This document shows, piece after piece, positions 44,002-51,670 of a stretch of 55,899 nt of DNA. Source of the stretch: Bacteroidales bacterium (lineage in GTDB: Bacteria > Bacteroidota > Bacteroidia > Bacteroidales > UBA7960); NCBI GenBank assembly GCA_007123065.1, contig SKSI01000090.1:1-55899 (forward strand), written 5' to 3'. The stretch's first letter is position 1. Each line of letters begins with the position of its first letter. The notes beneath the pieces were generated by a model. The model had not been told where the DNA came from, did not search any database, and was given only the letters and a program-made list of their open reading frames with translations. Both the position numbers and the translations under genes were made by a program.

Positions 44002-45660
44002 ATGAAAAAGTTGATCTTTTCTGTTTTGTTGGCAAGCGCTTTTCTGATATTGTTACATTTCTCCGTGCTGGCCTCATCAGAGCAACAAACAGCACCTCTG
44101 CCTGAAGCAGAAGAAGAGATTCGCGTAAACCTGAGCAGCCCTTTCCATAGCTTGCGTACCCATCTGCATTTCCTGCAGCCGGGCAGTTATGAGCCGGAGT
44201 TGGCGGCACAGGTTTTTATGCAACCCGGAATGACTATTGAAGAAGCCGCTGAATCGGCTATTAAGCTCAAGCAGGTTTTTGACGGCAGGGGATATTTGAT
44301 AGACCTTGATAAAGTACCCCACAATGAAAACTATACAGACACCGTCAGCGGGGAGTTCAAATACATTCCTGTGCACAGTTTGCCCGAAATATTCCTTGAA
44401 AAGCACGATAACATATGGTTGTACAGCCGGGAAAGCATCTCTGCAATTGAATCGCTTCACCGTCAGGTTTTTCCGTTCGGACCTGACCTGCTGATCAACA
44501 TCCTGCCCCAGGCAGGCACACATACTTTCATTGGCTTATACTTGTGGCAACATTTGGGCATTCTCTTGTTAGTTCTTGTTGGTTTTTTAATTCACAAGCT
44601 CCTCACATTCCTCTTAAACCGTGCTTTATACAAAGGGGCTAAACAAATGGGTTATGACAACCTGGTACGACCATATCTGTTGCCTATCGCAAAACCTTTG
44701 AGCCTTTTCCTCGTTTTTGTTGCGGTGATGGTAATGTTTCCACTTTTACAACTTCCCGTTGAGGTTAGCAGGTATTTTACTTTTGCATTCAAGGCCATCC
44801 TTCCGTTTTTTGCCACATTGGTGTTTTATAAGCTGATAGATGTGTTTTCATTATACCTTGAAAAGGTGGCTGGAAAGTCAAACTCAAGCCTGGACAACCA
44901 CGTTGTGCCGATGCTGCGCAAGGTGCTTAAAGTCTTCGTTGTGATCATTGGCGGTTTGTTTATTCTGCAAAACCTGGATGTGAACATCACCGCGCTTCTT
45001 GCCGGACTTTCCATCGGCGGACTGGCCCTTGCTCTGGCCGCCCAGGACACGCTGAAAAACTTTTTCGGGTCGCTGATGATCTTTATTGACAAACCTTTTT
45101 CTGTTGGGCATTGGATCACCAGCGGTGATATTGACGGCACAGTTGAAGAGGTTGGTTTCCGATCAACACGGATCAGGACATTCAGAAACTCCCTGCACTA
45201 TGTGCCTAATGGCATGCTTGCTGACGCCAGCATCGACAACCATGGCCTTCGGGCGTTCAGACGGTTTTTTATGCATATTGCCATCACTTACGATACACCC
45301 CCGGATCTAATCGAGGTTTTTGTGCGCGGTTTGCGCAAAATCGTTGATAATCACCCAAATACGCGTAAAGACTTTTACATCGTTGAGTTTAATGAGATGG
45401 GAGACTTCTCTCTGAGGATCATGTTCTATATCTTTTTTGCCGTACCGACCTGGCCGGAGGAGCTTAAGGCCCGTCATGAAATCCTTATAGAGATTGTGCG
45501 CCTTGCTGAGCGCCTGGGTGTGCGCTTTGCTTTCCCAACCAGCACATTACATATGGAAAACTTTCCGGAGAAAAACAGCTTGACACCGAAGCACGATATG
45601 TCCATGGATGAGTTTAAGCAACAGATGGATGATTATTTTACAAAAAAGGAGGACCATTAA
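44002..45660 (+). CDS. MscS-family mechanosensitive ion channel with periplasmic domain
   Basis: A 552-residue MscS-like channel. It has a signal peptide (MKKLIFSVLLASAFLILLHF), a periplasmic part (about 25-170), membrane helices at about 182-205, 230-250, 260-280 and the pore-lining helix (about 318-350: LLAGLSIGGLALALAAQDTL, the classic MscS pore), then the beta domain (GDIDGTVEEVGFRSTRIRTF, LHYVPNGMLADASIDN) and a cytosolic vestibule. Longer than E. coli MscS because of the N-terminal domain (MscM/YnaI-like). It opens under membrane stretch. It is divergent from the SLC12-NTPase gene, with 93 nt between, so the two may share control. Confidence 0.92.
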   Translation: MKKLIFSVLLASAFLILLHFSVLASSEQQTAPLPEAEEEIRVNLSSPFHSLRTHLHFLQPGSYEPELAAQVFMQPGMTIEEAAESAIKLKQVFDGRGYLIDLDKVPHNENYTDTVSGEFKYIPVHSLPEIFLEKHDNIWLYSRESISAIESLHRQVFPFGPDLLINILPQAGTHTFIGLYLWQHLGILLLVLVGFLIHKLLTFLLNRALYKGAKQMGYDNLVRPYLLPIAKPLSLFLVFVAVMVMFPLLQLPVEVSRYFTFAFKAILPFFATLVFYKLIDVFSLYLEKVAGKSNSSLDNHVVPMLRKVLKVFVVIIGGLFILQNLDVNITALLAGLSIGGLALALAAQDTLKNFFGSLMIFIDKPFSVGHWITSGDIDGTVEEVGFRSTRIRTFRNSLHYVPNGMLADASIDNHGLRAFRRFFMHIAITYDTPPDLIEVFVRGLRKIVDNHPNTRKDFYIVEFNEMGDFSLRIMFYIFFAVPTWPEELKARHEILIEIVRLAERLGVRFAFPTSTLHMENFPEKNSLTPKHDMSMDEFKQQMDDYFTKKEDH

Positions 45661-45672
45661 AGATCCTCCTTT
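45641..45672 (-). terminator. Terminator of the encapsulin operon, overlapping the mscS 3' end
   Basis: AAAGGAGGA (45645-45653) pairs with TCCTCCTTT (45664-45672) around a 10-nt loop, and on the minus strand a run of six T follows. It lies 28 nt past the encapsulin stop and reaches into the mscS coding end; the mscS TAA is in the loop. Weak as a plus-strand terminator, as no T run follows there. Confidence 0.75.
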
Positions 45673-45699
45673 ATAACCAAAACCTATTGATATAAACTG

Positions 45700-46491
45700 C
45701 TATTTCAATACAAGAACTGCTGCCGGATCAATTACCTGGAAAGTAAAAGATTCAGTAAAGTAGAGTTGTACTGATTTGTTATTGTGTGATTCATAACCAA
45801 TTGAAAGGTCTTGTCCGAGCACCAGGCGAAAGTCACCTCCCCGCTCCGATACCAGGTAAGAATCCTTCACATAAGGTGCCATGATGATACTGCCGCCAAG
45901 CAGGCTTTCCAGTTGTTTACGCAGCGGATAACCTTTCACGTAAGCATTTACCTGCTGCCACTTTTCAGTATTAAGCACCAGCGAGTATGGGCCTTCTATT
46001 GAGTTGGCCTTCAGTTTTGATACTGCTGTAGCGATTGCACCGGCGATCTCTTCGCCGGCCTGGGGAAAGGCCATCACATTGTAATCGGAACGTTGTTTCA
46101 ATCCGGCAATCTGACCGGCTTTAAAGCCTTCATAGATTGCTGTTTCTTCAAACCTGGCAATCTCCCTGGCAGCATCTTCCATTGCTTCAAGATCAATGTC
46201 TTCTGCGCCACGAGCTACGTTATCAAGCTCCCAGATATTCAGCTCGAATGGTATGCGGGCTTCTACCAAAGGCAGCACCTGATGTGTACCATATTTTACA
46301 GTACCTTTCTGGTTGGCAGGCACCTGAATGCGGCCTGTTGATAAAGCAGCATAGTCCCATCCTTTGGGGCCTTCCACATCCAAAAACTTACGGCCTGAAA
46401 GCACAGAGTTCAGCACTTCTTTGGCAGTTTCATTGATTTCCTCCCATGCGGCATCCGAAATCGGTGCCAATGTTTTTCTTAATATATCCAT
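45700..46491 (-). CDS. Encapsulin shell protein (family 1, linocin-like)
   Basis: A 263-residue HK97-fold protein that self-assembles into an icosahedral protein nanocompartment. Typical blocks are MDILRKTLAPISDAAWEEI at the N-terminus (cargo-peptide binding helix), FLDVEGPKGWDYAALSTG, the E-loop-like GTKYGTH region (here KGTVKYGTHQVLPLVEAR), WELDNVARGAEDIDLEAMED and the C-terminal SFTFQVIDPAAVLVL. Family-1 length. Databases often call this family bacteriocin or linocin M18; that name is not apt here. It begins 11 nt after the ferritin-like cargo gene, and the pair ends at a terminator. Confidence 0.95.
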   Translation of the reverse strand: MDILRKTLAPISDAAWEEINETAKEVLNSVLSGRKFLDVEGPKGWDYAALSTGRIQVPANQKGTVKYGTHQVLPLVEARIPFELNIWELDNVARGAEDIDLEAMEDAAREIARFEETAIYEGFKAGQIAGLKQRSDYNVMAFPQAGEEIAGAIATAVSKLKANSIEGPYSLVLNTEKWQQVNAYVKGYPLRKQLESLLGGSIIMAPYVKDSYLVSERGGDFRLVLGQDLSIGYESHNNKSVQLYFTESFTFQVIDPAAVLVLK

Positions 46492-46502
46492 TTTATCCTC
46501 CT

Positions 46503-46871
46503 TTATTTTTTAATTTTTCCAATTCCTAATGAGTCTGAATTGCCACCGTCATTTCCGCCATGATCATCATGATCATCATGATCATGTCCATGGCTACCCA
46601 TGATATCGCCTTCTTTAAACAACCAGTTGCGCAACTCTTCATCCCAACCGGGCATGTTGCGGCGCAACCACTCAAGGGCCATGCACGCATGCTCAATCTC
46701 TTCGTCGCGGTTATGTGCCATAATGGCTGCCAGATCAGGGTCGTTGCTGGTTACCACGCGCTGATGGTACCAGTCAACAGCCTCAATCTCTTCCTTTAAA
46801 CTGTTTAATGCACGCGAAAAATTACGCGCTTCCTGTGATAACTCTTCTGCTGGTTCGTGATATGCTGACAT
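46503..46871 (-). CDS. Encapsulated ferritin-like protein (EncFtn), encapsulin cargo
   Basis: A 122-residue ferritin-like ferroxidase packed in encapsulin. Iron-site residues match the Rhodospirillum EncFtn set shifted by four: Glu27, Glu28, Glu30, Trp34, Glu57, Glu58 and His61 (EEIEAVDWYH and NRDEEIEHACM). The C-terminus is SLGIGKIKK, a good family-1 targeting peptide. Between domain and tag lies an unusual His/Asp stretch (GHDHDDHDDHGGND, residues 95-108), coded by a 9-bp tandem repeat of CATGATCAT at about 46558-46586. It may bind iron or other metals, or act as a flexible tether. First gene of the operon; encapsulin follows after 11 nt. Confidence 0.94.
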   Translation of the reverse strand: MSAYHEPAEELSQEARNFSRALNSLKEEIEAVDWYHQRVVTSNDPDLAAIMAHNRDEEIEHACMALEWLRRNMPGWDEELRNWLFKEGDIMGSHGHDHDDHDDHGGNDGGNSDSLGIGKIKK

Positions 46872-46981
46872 AATAATTCAGTTTAGTTTGTTTTTTTAAT
46901 AATTATGATTTGTCATTTATGACTTTTTTTTCAGGTCAGGTATTGGTTTGCCACCCAAAACAGTCATTTCACTGCTTAATG

Positions 46982-47013
46982 CAAATATAATCTATTTGTT
47001 GCTACTATACAAA
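46982..47013 (-). promoter_or_regulatory. Promoter of the EncFtn-encapsulin operon
   Basis: On the minus strand TTTG (47013-47010), 20 nt, then TATATTTG (46989-46982). A start near 46975 leaves a leader of about 100 nt. It is divergent from, and spaced 16 nt from, the promoter of the metallopeptidase gene. Confidence 0.68.
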
Positions 47014-47029
47014 CAATTGCTTTTGTTGT

Positions 47030-47061
47030 TTTGTTTGCTCTTTGTCTTTTGTTTATTTTTG
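47030..47061 (+). promoter_or_regulatory. Promoter of the metallopeptidase lipoprotein gene
   Basis: TTTG (47030-47033), 20 nt, TATTTTTG (47054-47061). A start near 47068 lies about 53 nt before the ATG. Back-to-back with the encapsulin operon promoter. Confidence 0.66.
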
Positions 47062-47120
47062 TCGTTTCTTGATTTTGGATTTTTTCAGAGTCTTAATATC
47101 ACAAATTAAACAAAACAACC

Positions 47121-49184
47121 ATGAAAAAACACATCAAATTATTTACAATTGCAACCATGATGTTTGTCATAGGATGTACAAACAGTGGCAGCAAAAAAAA
47201 ACAAACAGAAATGAATGTTATACCGGATAAGACTATAGAACAAGTGATCAGTCAATTGACAGACAAACACGGCAATGAGCATCTGTCATTGATAGACCGT
47301 GGAACCAGACAGGCAGCTGCCCTGTGGACAAAAGAAGACGGAAGTGAAGAAACGTTTGTCAGTTTTTGCCTGGACAGTTACGTCGCTGACCCGGCAGAGC
47401 GTGAGGACTTATTCAATAGCCTGTCACGAAACTATGAATTCATCTGGGGACATTTCAACCAGATGATGCTTGAACTTAACAAACCGCTTCACCTTGATTG
47501 GGGTCCGATCAAGCCTGTCGATATTTTGTTCGGCAGCTATGCACCGGCTGCACATCTTACAGAAGATTTCTACAAAAACAAAGTTGCATTTCTGACCATT
47601 TTGAATTTCCCGTTTTATTCTTTGGACGAAAAAAACGAACATGGGCAAAAATGGACCCGCGAAGAGTGGGCATATGCCCGTATGGGTGATGTGTTTACTT
47701 CCAGGATACCCGCAGATATCATTCAGAACATGTCGCGCGTAGGAACCATTTCCGACAATTATATATCGGAATATAACATTGTAATGGGTCAGCTGGTGAA
47801 TGATGAGGGAGAAAAGCTTTTCCCCGACAATCTTCGTCTGATCACACACTGGGGTCTGCGCGACGAACTGAAGGCACATTACGATGGCACACCGGAAGGA
47901 CTTAAAAAACAGCGAATGATCTACCAGGTGATGCAGCGCATCATCGACCAGAGCATCCCGGAAAAGGTGATCAACAACCAGGAGGTGGAATGGAATCCAT
48001 TCTCCAATGATGTCAAAAAAGATGGTAAATCAATAATGGTTGAACCGGAACCGAATACCAGGTACCGGCATCTGCTTGATAATTTCCTGGCGCGCGAAAA
48101 AGCCGACCCTTATGCACCAAGTTATCCGACGGCAATCGAGCGGGCATTCGAGCAAGGGCTGGAACTCAGCATGGATGAAGTGGAATCTGTTTTCATAGAA
48201 CTGGTTGGCGACCCGATGATGCAAGAAGTGGGTGCGCTGATATCTCAACGCCTGGGCAGAGACCTGGAGCCTTTTGATATCTGGTATGATGGATTTAAAG
48301 CACGTAGCGGAATACCGGAAACGGAACTGGACAAACTGGTAACAGGAAAATATCCAGATGCAGAAGCCCTTGAACAGGGCATGCCTGACTTGTTGGTAAA
48401 GCTGGGATACAGCAGGTCACGAGCTGAAGAGATTTCAAGTAAAATCGTTGTTGAAGGAGCCCGGGGTGCCGGACATGCATGGGGTGCACAAATGCGTTCC
48501 CAGTATTCGCACCTGCGTACACGTATTGCTGAAGGAGGAATGACATACAATGGATTCAATATTGCAGCCCACGAACTTGGACATAACGTGGAACAAACGG
48601 TCAGTCTGCATGATGTGGATTACTACCTGATGAACGGCGTTCCGAATACGGCCTTCACTGAAGCGCTCGCGTTCATTTTTCAGACACGAGATCTTGAACT
48701 CCTTGGTATAAGCAGTGACGACCCAATGCTGGAACACCTCAAAACCCTCGATATCTTATGGGGAACTTATGAGATCATGGGCGTATCACTGGTTGACATG
48801 CAAGTCTGGCGATGGATGTACGAAAACCCAAAGGCTTCACCCCGGCAGCTTAAGGAACAAACCATGAAAATCGCCATAGACGTGTGGAATAATTACTACG
48901 CACCGGTTTTTGGCATCAAAGACACCCCAATTCTGGCAGTTTATTCTCACATGATCAGCTATCCGCTATACCTCAGCGCTTATCCGCTGGGACACCTCAT
49001 TGAATTCCAGATCGAAGAGCATGTTCGTGGCAAAGTGCTGGCAAATGAAATAGACCGTATTTTTTCCCTTGGCCGATTAACGCCCGTACATTGGATGCAG
49101 GAAGCTGTTGGAACACCCCTGTCAGCCAGACCTTTGCTGGATGCAGGAAAGAAAAGTGCAGCGGCCCTCAACGGAACGAAATAG
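47121..49184 (+). CDS. HExxH zinc metallopeptidase-like lipoprotein (M3-like)
   Basis: A 687-residue lipoprotein: MKKHIKLFTIATMMFVIGC ends in the lipobox cysteine. The C-terminal third has His484-Glu485-x-x-His488 (AAHELGHNVEQ) and Glu514 in FTEALAF, 26 residues later; the spacing equals the M3 oligopeptidase zinc site (about 25 residues), so a zinc peptidase of the MA clan is likely. The N-terminal half is helical and I see no known domain there. It is probably attached to a membrane facing the periplasm or cell surface. Divergent from the encapsulin operon with back-to-back promoters; any functional link is unproven. I do not recognise a more exact family. Confidence 0.82.
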   Translation: MKKHIKLFTIATMMFVIGCTNSGSKKKQTEMNVIPDKTIEQVISQLTDKHGNEHLSLIDRGTRQAAALWTKEDGSEETFVSFCLDSYVADPAEREDLFNSLSRNYEFIWGHFNQMMLELNKPLHLDWGPIKPVDILFGSYAPAAHLTEDFYKNKVAFLTILNFPFYSLDEKNEHGQKWTREEWAYARMGDVFTSRIPADIIQNMSRVGTISDNYISEYNIVMGQLVNDEGEKLFPDNLRLITHWGLRDELKAHYDGTPEGLKKQRMIYQVMQRIIDQSIPEKVINNQEVEWNPFSNDVKKDGKSIMVEPEPNTRYRHLLDNFLAREKADPYAPSYPTAIERAFEQGLELSMDEVESVFIELVGDPMMQEVGALISQRLGRDLEPFDIWYDGFKARSGIPETELDKLVTGKYPDAEALEQGMPDLLVKLGYSRSRAEEISSKIVVEGARGAGHAWGAQMRSQYSHLRTRIAEGGMTYNGFNIAAHELGHNVEQTVSLHDVDYYLMNGVPNTAFTEALAFIFQTRDLELLGISSDDPMLEHLKTLDILWGTYEIMGVSLVDMQVWRWMYENPKASPRQLKEQTMKIAIDVWNNYYAPVFGIKDTPILAVYSHMISYPLYLSAYPLGHLIEFQIEEHVRGKVLANEIDRIFSLGRLTPVHWMQEAVGTPLSARPLLDAGKKSAAALNGTK

Positions 49185-49217
49185 TTGTCCTGATTGTTAA
49201 CTGTCTGTAAAGAAACT

Positions 49218-49799
49218 TCATTGGCTGAAGTATCTTTCAACCACATCCGGATAGTATCGGTGCTCAAGCTCCTGTACCCTTTTGGCAAGACCTTCAGGGG
49301 TTTCTCCCGGAAGTATATTCAGGCTTTTCTGAAAGACGATCCTGCCTTTGTCGTATGCTTCGTTGACAAGATGGATTGTAATACCGCTTTTGGGACTGCC
49401 CGACTTGATAACAGCACGGTGTACATGCATGCCGTACATCCCTTTCCCGCCGTATTCCGGCAACAGTGCCGGATGTATATTCAGAATCTTGTCAGGATAC
49501 ATTCTGATAAAGTACCCGGGAATCAGCAAAAGGTATCCGGCCAGAACAATTCCATCAATTTTGTTTTGAGTAAAGATGTTTTTTATGACATCTGGATTGC
49601 GCCATTCAGCAGGAGATATGACTACAGATGAAACATTGAGCCGTTCAGCGCGCTTCAACACATAAGCATCCGGCCGGTTTGAAACGACCAGTGCAACCTC
49701 TATAACAGGATGATCACGAAAATAGCTGATAAGTTTTTCCGCATTGCTTCCGCTTCCGGAGGCAAAAACAGCAAGTCGGATTTTGATTTTGTCAGGCAT
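49218..49799 (-). CDS. purN: Phosphoribosylglycinamide formyltransferase
   Basis: Transfers a formyl group from 10-formyltetrahydrofolate to GAR in purine synthesis. The 193 residues have the N-terminal FASGSGSNAEKLI loop, the catalytic region ILNIHPALLPEYGG with Asn-His, and the Asp in KSGITIHLVNEAYDKG. The frame is open from 49838, but the ATG at 49799 is chosen: it starts the conserved core and lies just after a -7 word on the minus strand (49822-49815). Convergent with the metallopeptidase gene, 33 nt apart. Confidence 0.93.
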   Translation of the reverse strand: MPDKIKIRLAVFASGSGSNAEKLISYFRDHPVIEVALVVSNRPDAYVLKRAERLNVSSVVISPAEWRNPDVIKNIFTQNKIDGIVLAGYLLLIPGYFIRMYPDKILNIHPALLPEYGGKGMYGMHVHRAVIKSGSPKSGITIHLVNEAYDKGRIVFQKSLNILPGETPEGLAKRVQELEHRYYPDVVERYFSQ

Positions 49800-49814
49800 C
49801 GGGCTGTGTTTCCT

Positions 49815-49842
49815 CAAAGGTACAAGGAATTTTCCCATTCAA
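49815..49842 (-). promoter_or_regulatory. Putative purN promoter
   Basis: On the minus strand TACCTTTG (49822-49815) fits TAnnTTTG; a TTG lies at 49842-49840, 17 nt upstream (a little short). A start near 49808 supports the purN start at 49799. Confidence 0.45.
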
Positions 49843-50004
49843 TCACGCGCAAAAAACAGAATTCGGATCATTTTTAAACAAGTTTAAACACCGGATGACA
49901 AAAAACAGCTGTTTGCGCCCTATTTCTACTATGTTTTTAGTTGTTCTTTTTATTCTGTATATCAGTTATTTATGAGGGTAATAGTAAAATTGAGGGCAAA
50001 AAAG

Positions 50005-50035
50005 TTGGTTATAATCAATAGATTATTTTTCTTTG
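50005..50035 (+). promoter_or_regulatory. Putative acpP promoter
   Basis: TTG at 50005-50007, 20 nt, then TTTCTTTG (50028-50035), which has the TTTG half of the -7 element but T instead of A at position 2. A ribosome site AAGGAG follows at 50055-50060, 5 nt before the ATG. Confidence 0.45.
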
Positions 50036-50065
50036 CACCCTTGTTTAACAAAAAAAGGAGAAACC

Positions 50066-50302
50066 ATGTCTGAAATTGCAACAAGAGTAAAAGCTATCAT
50101 TGTTGATAAGCTTGGTGTAGATGAAAAAGAGGTAACACCCGAGGCTAGTTTTACAAACGACCTGGGTGCTGATTCACTCGACACAGTAGAGCTCATTATG
50201 GAGTTTGAAAAAGAGTTTAATCTTGCCATTCCTGATGACCAGGCCGAAAAAATCAGCACGGTAGGTGAAGCGATTGCTTACATTGAGAATAGCAATAAGT
50301 AA
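50066..50302 (+). CDS. acpP: Acyl carrier protein
   Basis: Carries growing fatty-acid chains on a 4'-phosphopantetheine arm. The 78 residues have the attachment Ser37 in DLGADSLDTVELI, and the usual acidic helices. The ATG at 50066 is chosen over 50033 because AAGGAG precedes it and the N-terminus MSEIATRVKAII is standard. It is followed after 106 nt by fabF; a nested hairpin lies between. Confidence 0.97.
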   Translation: MSEIATRVKAIIVDKLGVDEKEVTPEASFTNDLGADSLDTVELIMEFEKEFNLAIPDDQAEKISTVGEAIAYIENSNK

Positions 50303-50321
50303 AACATTTTTTTAATGGTAG

Positions 50322-50380
50322 AGCCCACATGTACGGTTTTATTCGTAGCAACCACGAATTGACCCATGTGGGCTTTATTT
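50322..50380 (+). terminator. Nested hairpin with T tract between acpP and fabF (attenuator-like)
   Basis: An outer 10-bp stem (AGCCCACATG at 50322-50331 with CATGTGGGCT at 50365-50374) encloses an inner 6-bp hairpin (ATTCGT 50341-50346 with ACGAAT 50354-50359), followed by TTATTT. It would stop part of the transcripts after acpP, so more ACP than FabF would be made. Confidence 0.7.
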
Positions 50381-50408
50381 CACTAACTGTTAAACAAATC
50401 TGAACCTA

Positions 50409-51662
50409 ATGGAACTCAAAAGAGTAGTAGTTACCGGTTTGGGAACGCTTAACCCACTGGGCAACGATATTGACACATATTGGAAGGCGTTGCTGGATGG
50501 CAAGAGCGGTGCGGCACCCATTACCCATTTTGACGCATCACAGTTTAAAACACAATTTGCCTGTGAGCTAAAGGGCTACAACCCCCAGGATCATTTTGAA
50601 CGCAAAGAAGCCCGCAAATATGATCCATTTACCCAATATGCCATGGTGTCAACGGCTGAGGCACTTAAAGACAGCGGCCTGAACCCTGAAAATTATGATC
50701 CGGACCGTGTTGGCGTGATCTGGGGCAGCGGAATAGGCGGCCTGGAGACATTTCTCAAAGAGGTTTCTGCTTATGCCAAGAGCGATGGGCCACCGAGATT
50801 CAGCCCATTCTTTATTCCCAAAATGATCGCGGATATTGCAGCCGGACACATTTCAATCAAGTATGGATTTCGTGGTCCGAATTACACAACCACTTCCGCC
50901 TGTGCTTCTTCGGCGAATGCCCTGGTAGACTGTTTCAACCTGATCCGTCTTGGGAAAGCCGATGTATTCATCAGCGGTGGCTCTGAGGCAGCAATCAATG
51001 ATGCCGGTGTTGGCGGATTCAGTGCCATGCACGCCATTTCCGTACGCAACGATGACCCAAAAACAGCTTCCCGGCCATTCGACAAAGACCGTGACGGGTT
51101 TGTATTGGGAGAAGGCAGTGGCACCATCATCTTTGAAGAACTGGAACACGCCCTTAAACGCGGTGCCAAGATATATGCAGAAGTAGTTGGCGGAGGAATG
51201 TCAGCAGATGCCTACCATATGACAAGCCCGCATCCTGATGGCCTCGGTGCAGTAAACGTTATGAAATATGCTTTGGAAGATGGCGGCCTGAAAACTGAAG
51301 ATGTTGACCACATCAACACACACGGCACATCTACCCCGCTTGGAGACATTTCCGAACCCAAAGCAATTGTAACCCTTTTTGGTGAGCATGCTTACAAAAT
51401 CAGCATCAATTCAACCAAGTCGATGACAGGCCACTTGCTTGGTGCCGCAGGCGCCGTTGAGTCAATTGCAACGATTCTTGCCGTACAAAACGACATTGTA
51501 CCACCCACGATAAACCACTTCAACCTGGATCCGGAAATCGACAACAAACTTGATTTCACGTTTAATAAAGCAAAAAAACGTGAAGTAAATGTCGCATTAT
51601 CCAACACATTTGGGTTTGGCGGACATAATGCGTGCTTGGCATTTAAAAAGTTTAAACAATAA
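50409..51662 (+). CDS. fabF: Beta-ketoacyl-ACP synthase II
   Basis: Condenses malonyl-ACP with acyl-ACP in fatty-acid elongation. The 417 residues show the Cys-His-His triad: Cys165 (TSACASSANALVD), His305 (NTHGTSTPLGD) and His342 (SMTGHLLGAAGAVE). The N-terminus KRVVVTGLGTLNPLGND and C-terminus NTFGFGGHNACLAFKK are complete. rnc follows after 8 nt. Confidence 0.97.
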   Translation: MELKRVVVTGLGTLNPLGNDIDTYWKALLDGKSGAAPITHFDASQFKTQFACELKGYNPQDHFERKEARKYDPFTQYAMVSTAEALKDSGLNPENYDPDRVGVIWGSGIGGLETFLKEVSAYAKSDGPPRFSPFFIPKMIADIAAGHISIKYGFRGPNYTTTSACASSANALVDCFNLIRLGKADVFISGGSEAAINDAGVGGFSAMHAISVRNDDPKTASRPFDKDRDGFVLGEGSGTIIFEELEHALKRGAKIYAEVVGGGMSADAYHMTSPHPDGLGAVNVMKYALEDGGLKTEDVDHINTHGTSTPLGDISEPKAIVTLFGEHAYKISINSTKSMTGHLLGAAGAVESIATILAVQNDIVPPTINHFNLDPEIDNKLDFTFNKAKKREVNVALSNTFGFGGHNACLAFKKFKQ

Positions 51663-51670
51663 TTGACCGC

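Noticed and set aside
45700..46491. Bacteriocin (linocin) gene
   Set aside because: The family label is historic. The sequence and the adjacent EncFtn cargo with its targeting tag make it an encapsulin shell.
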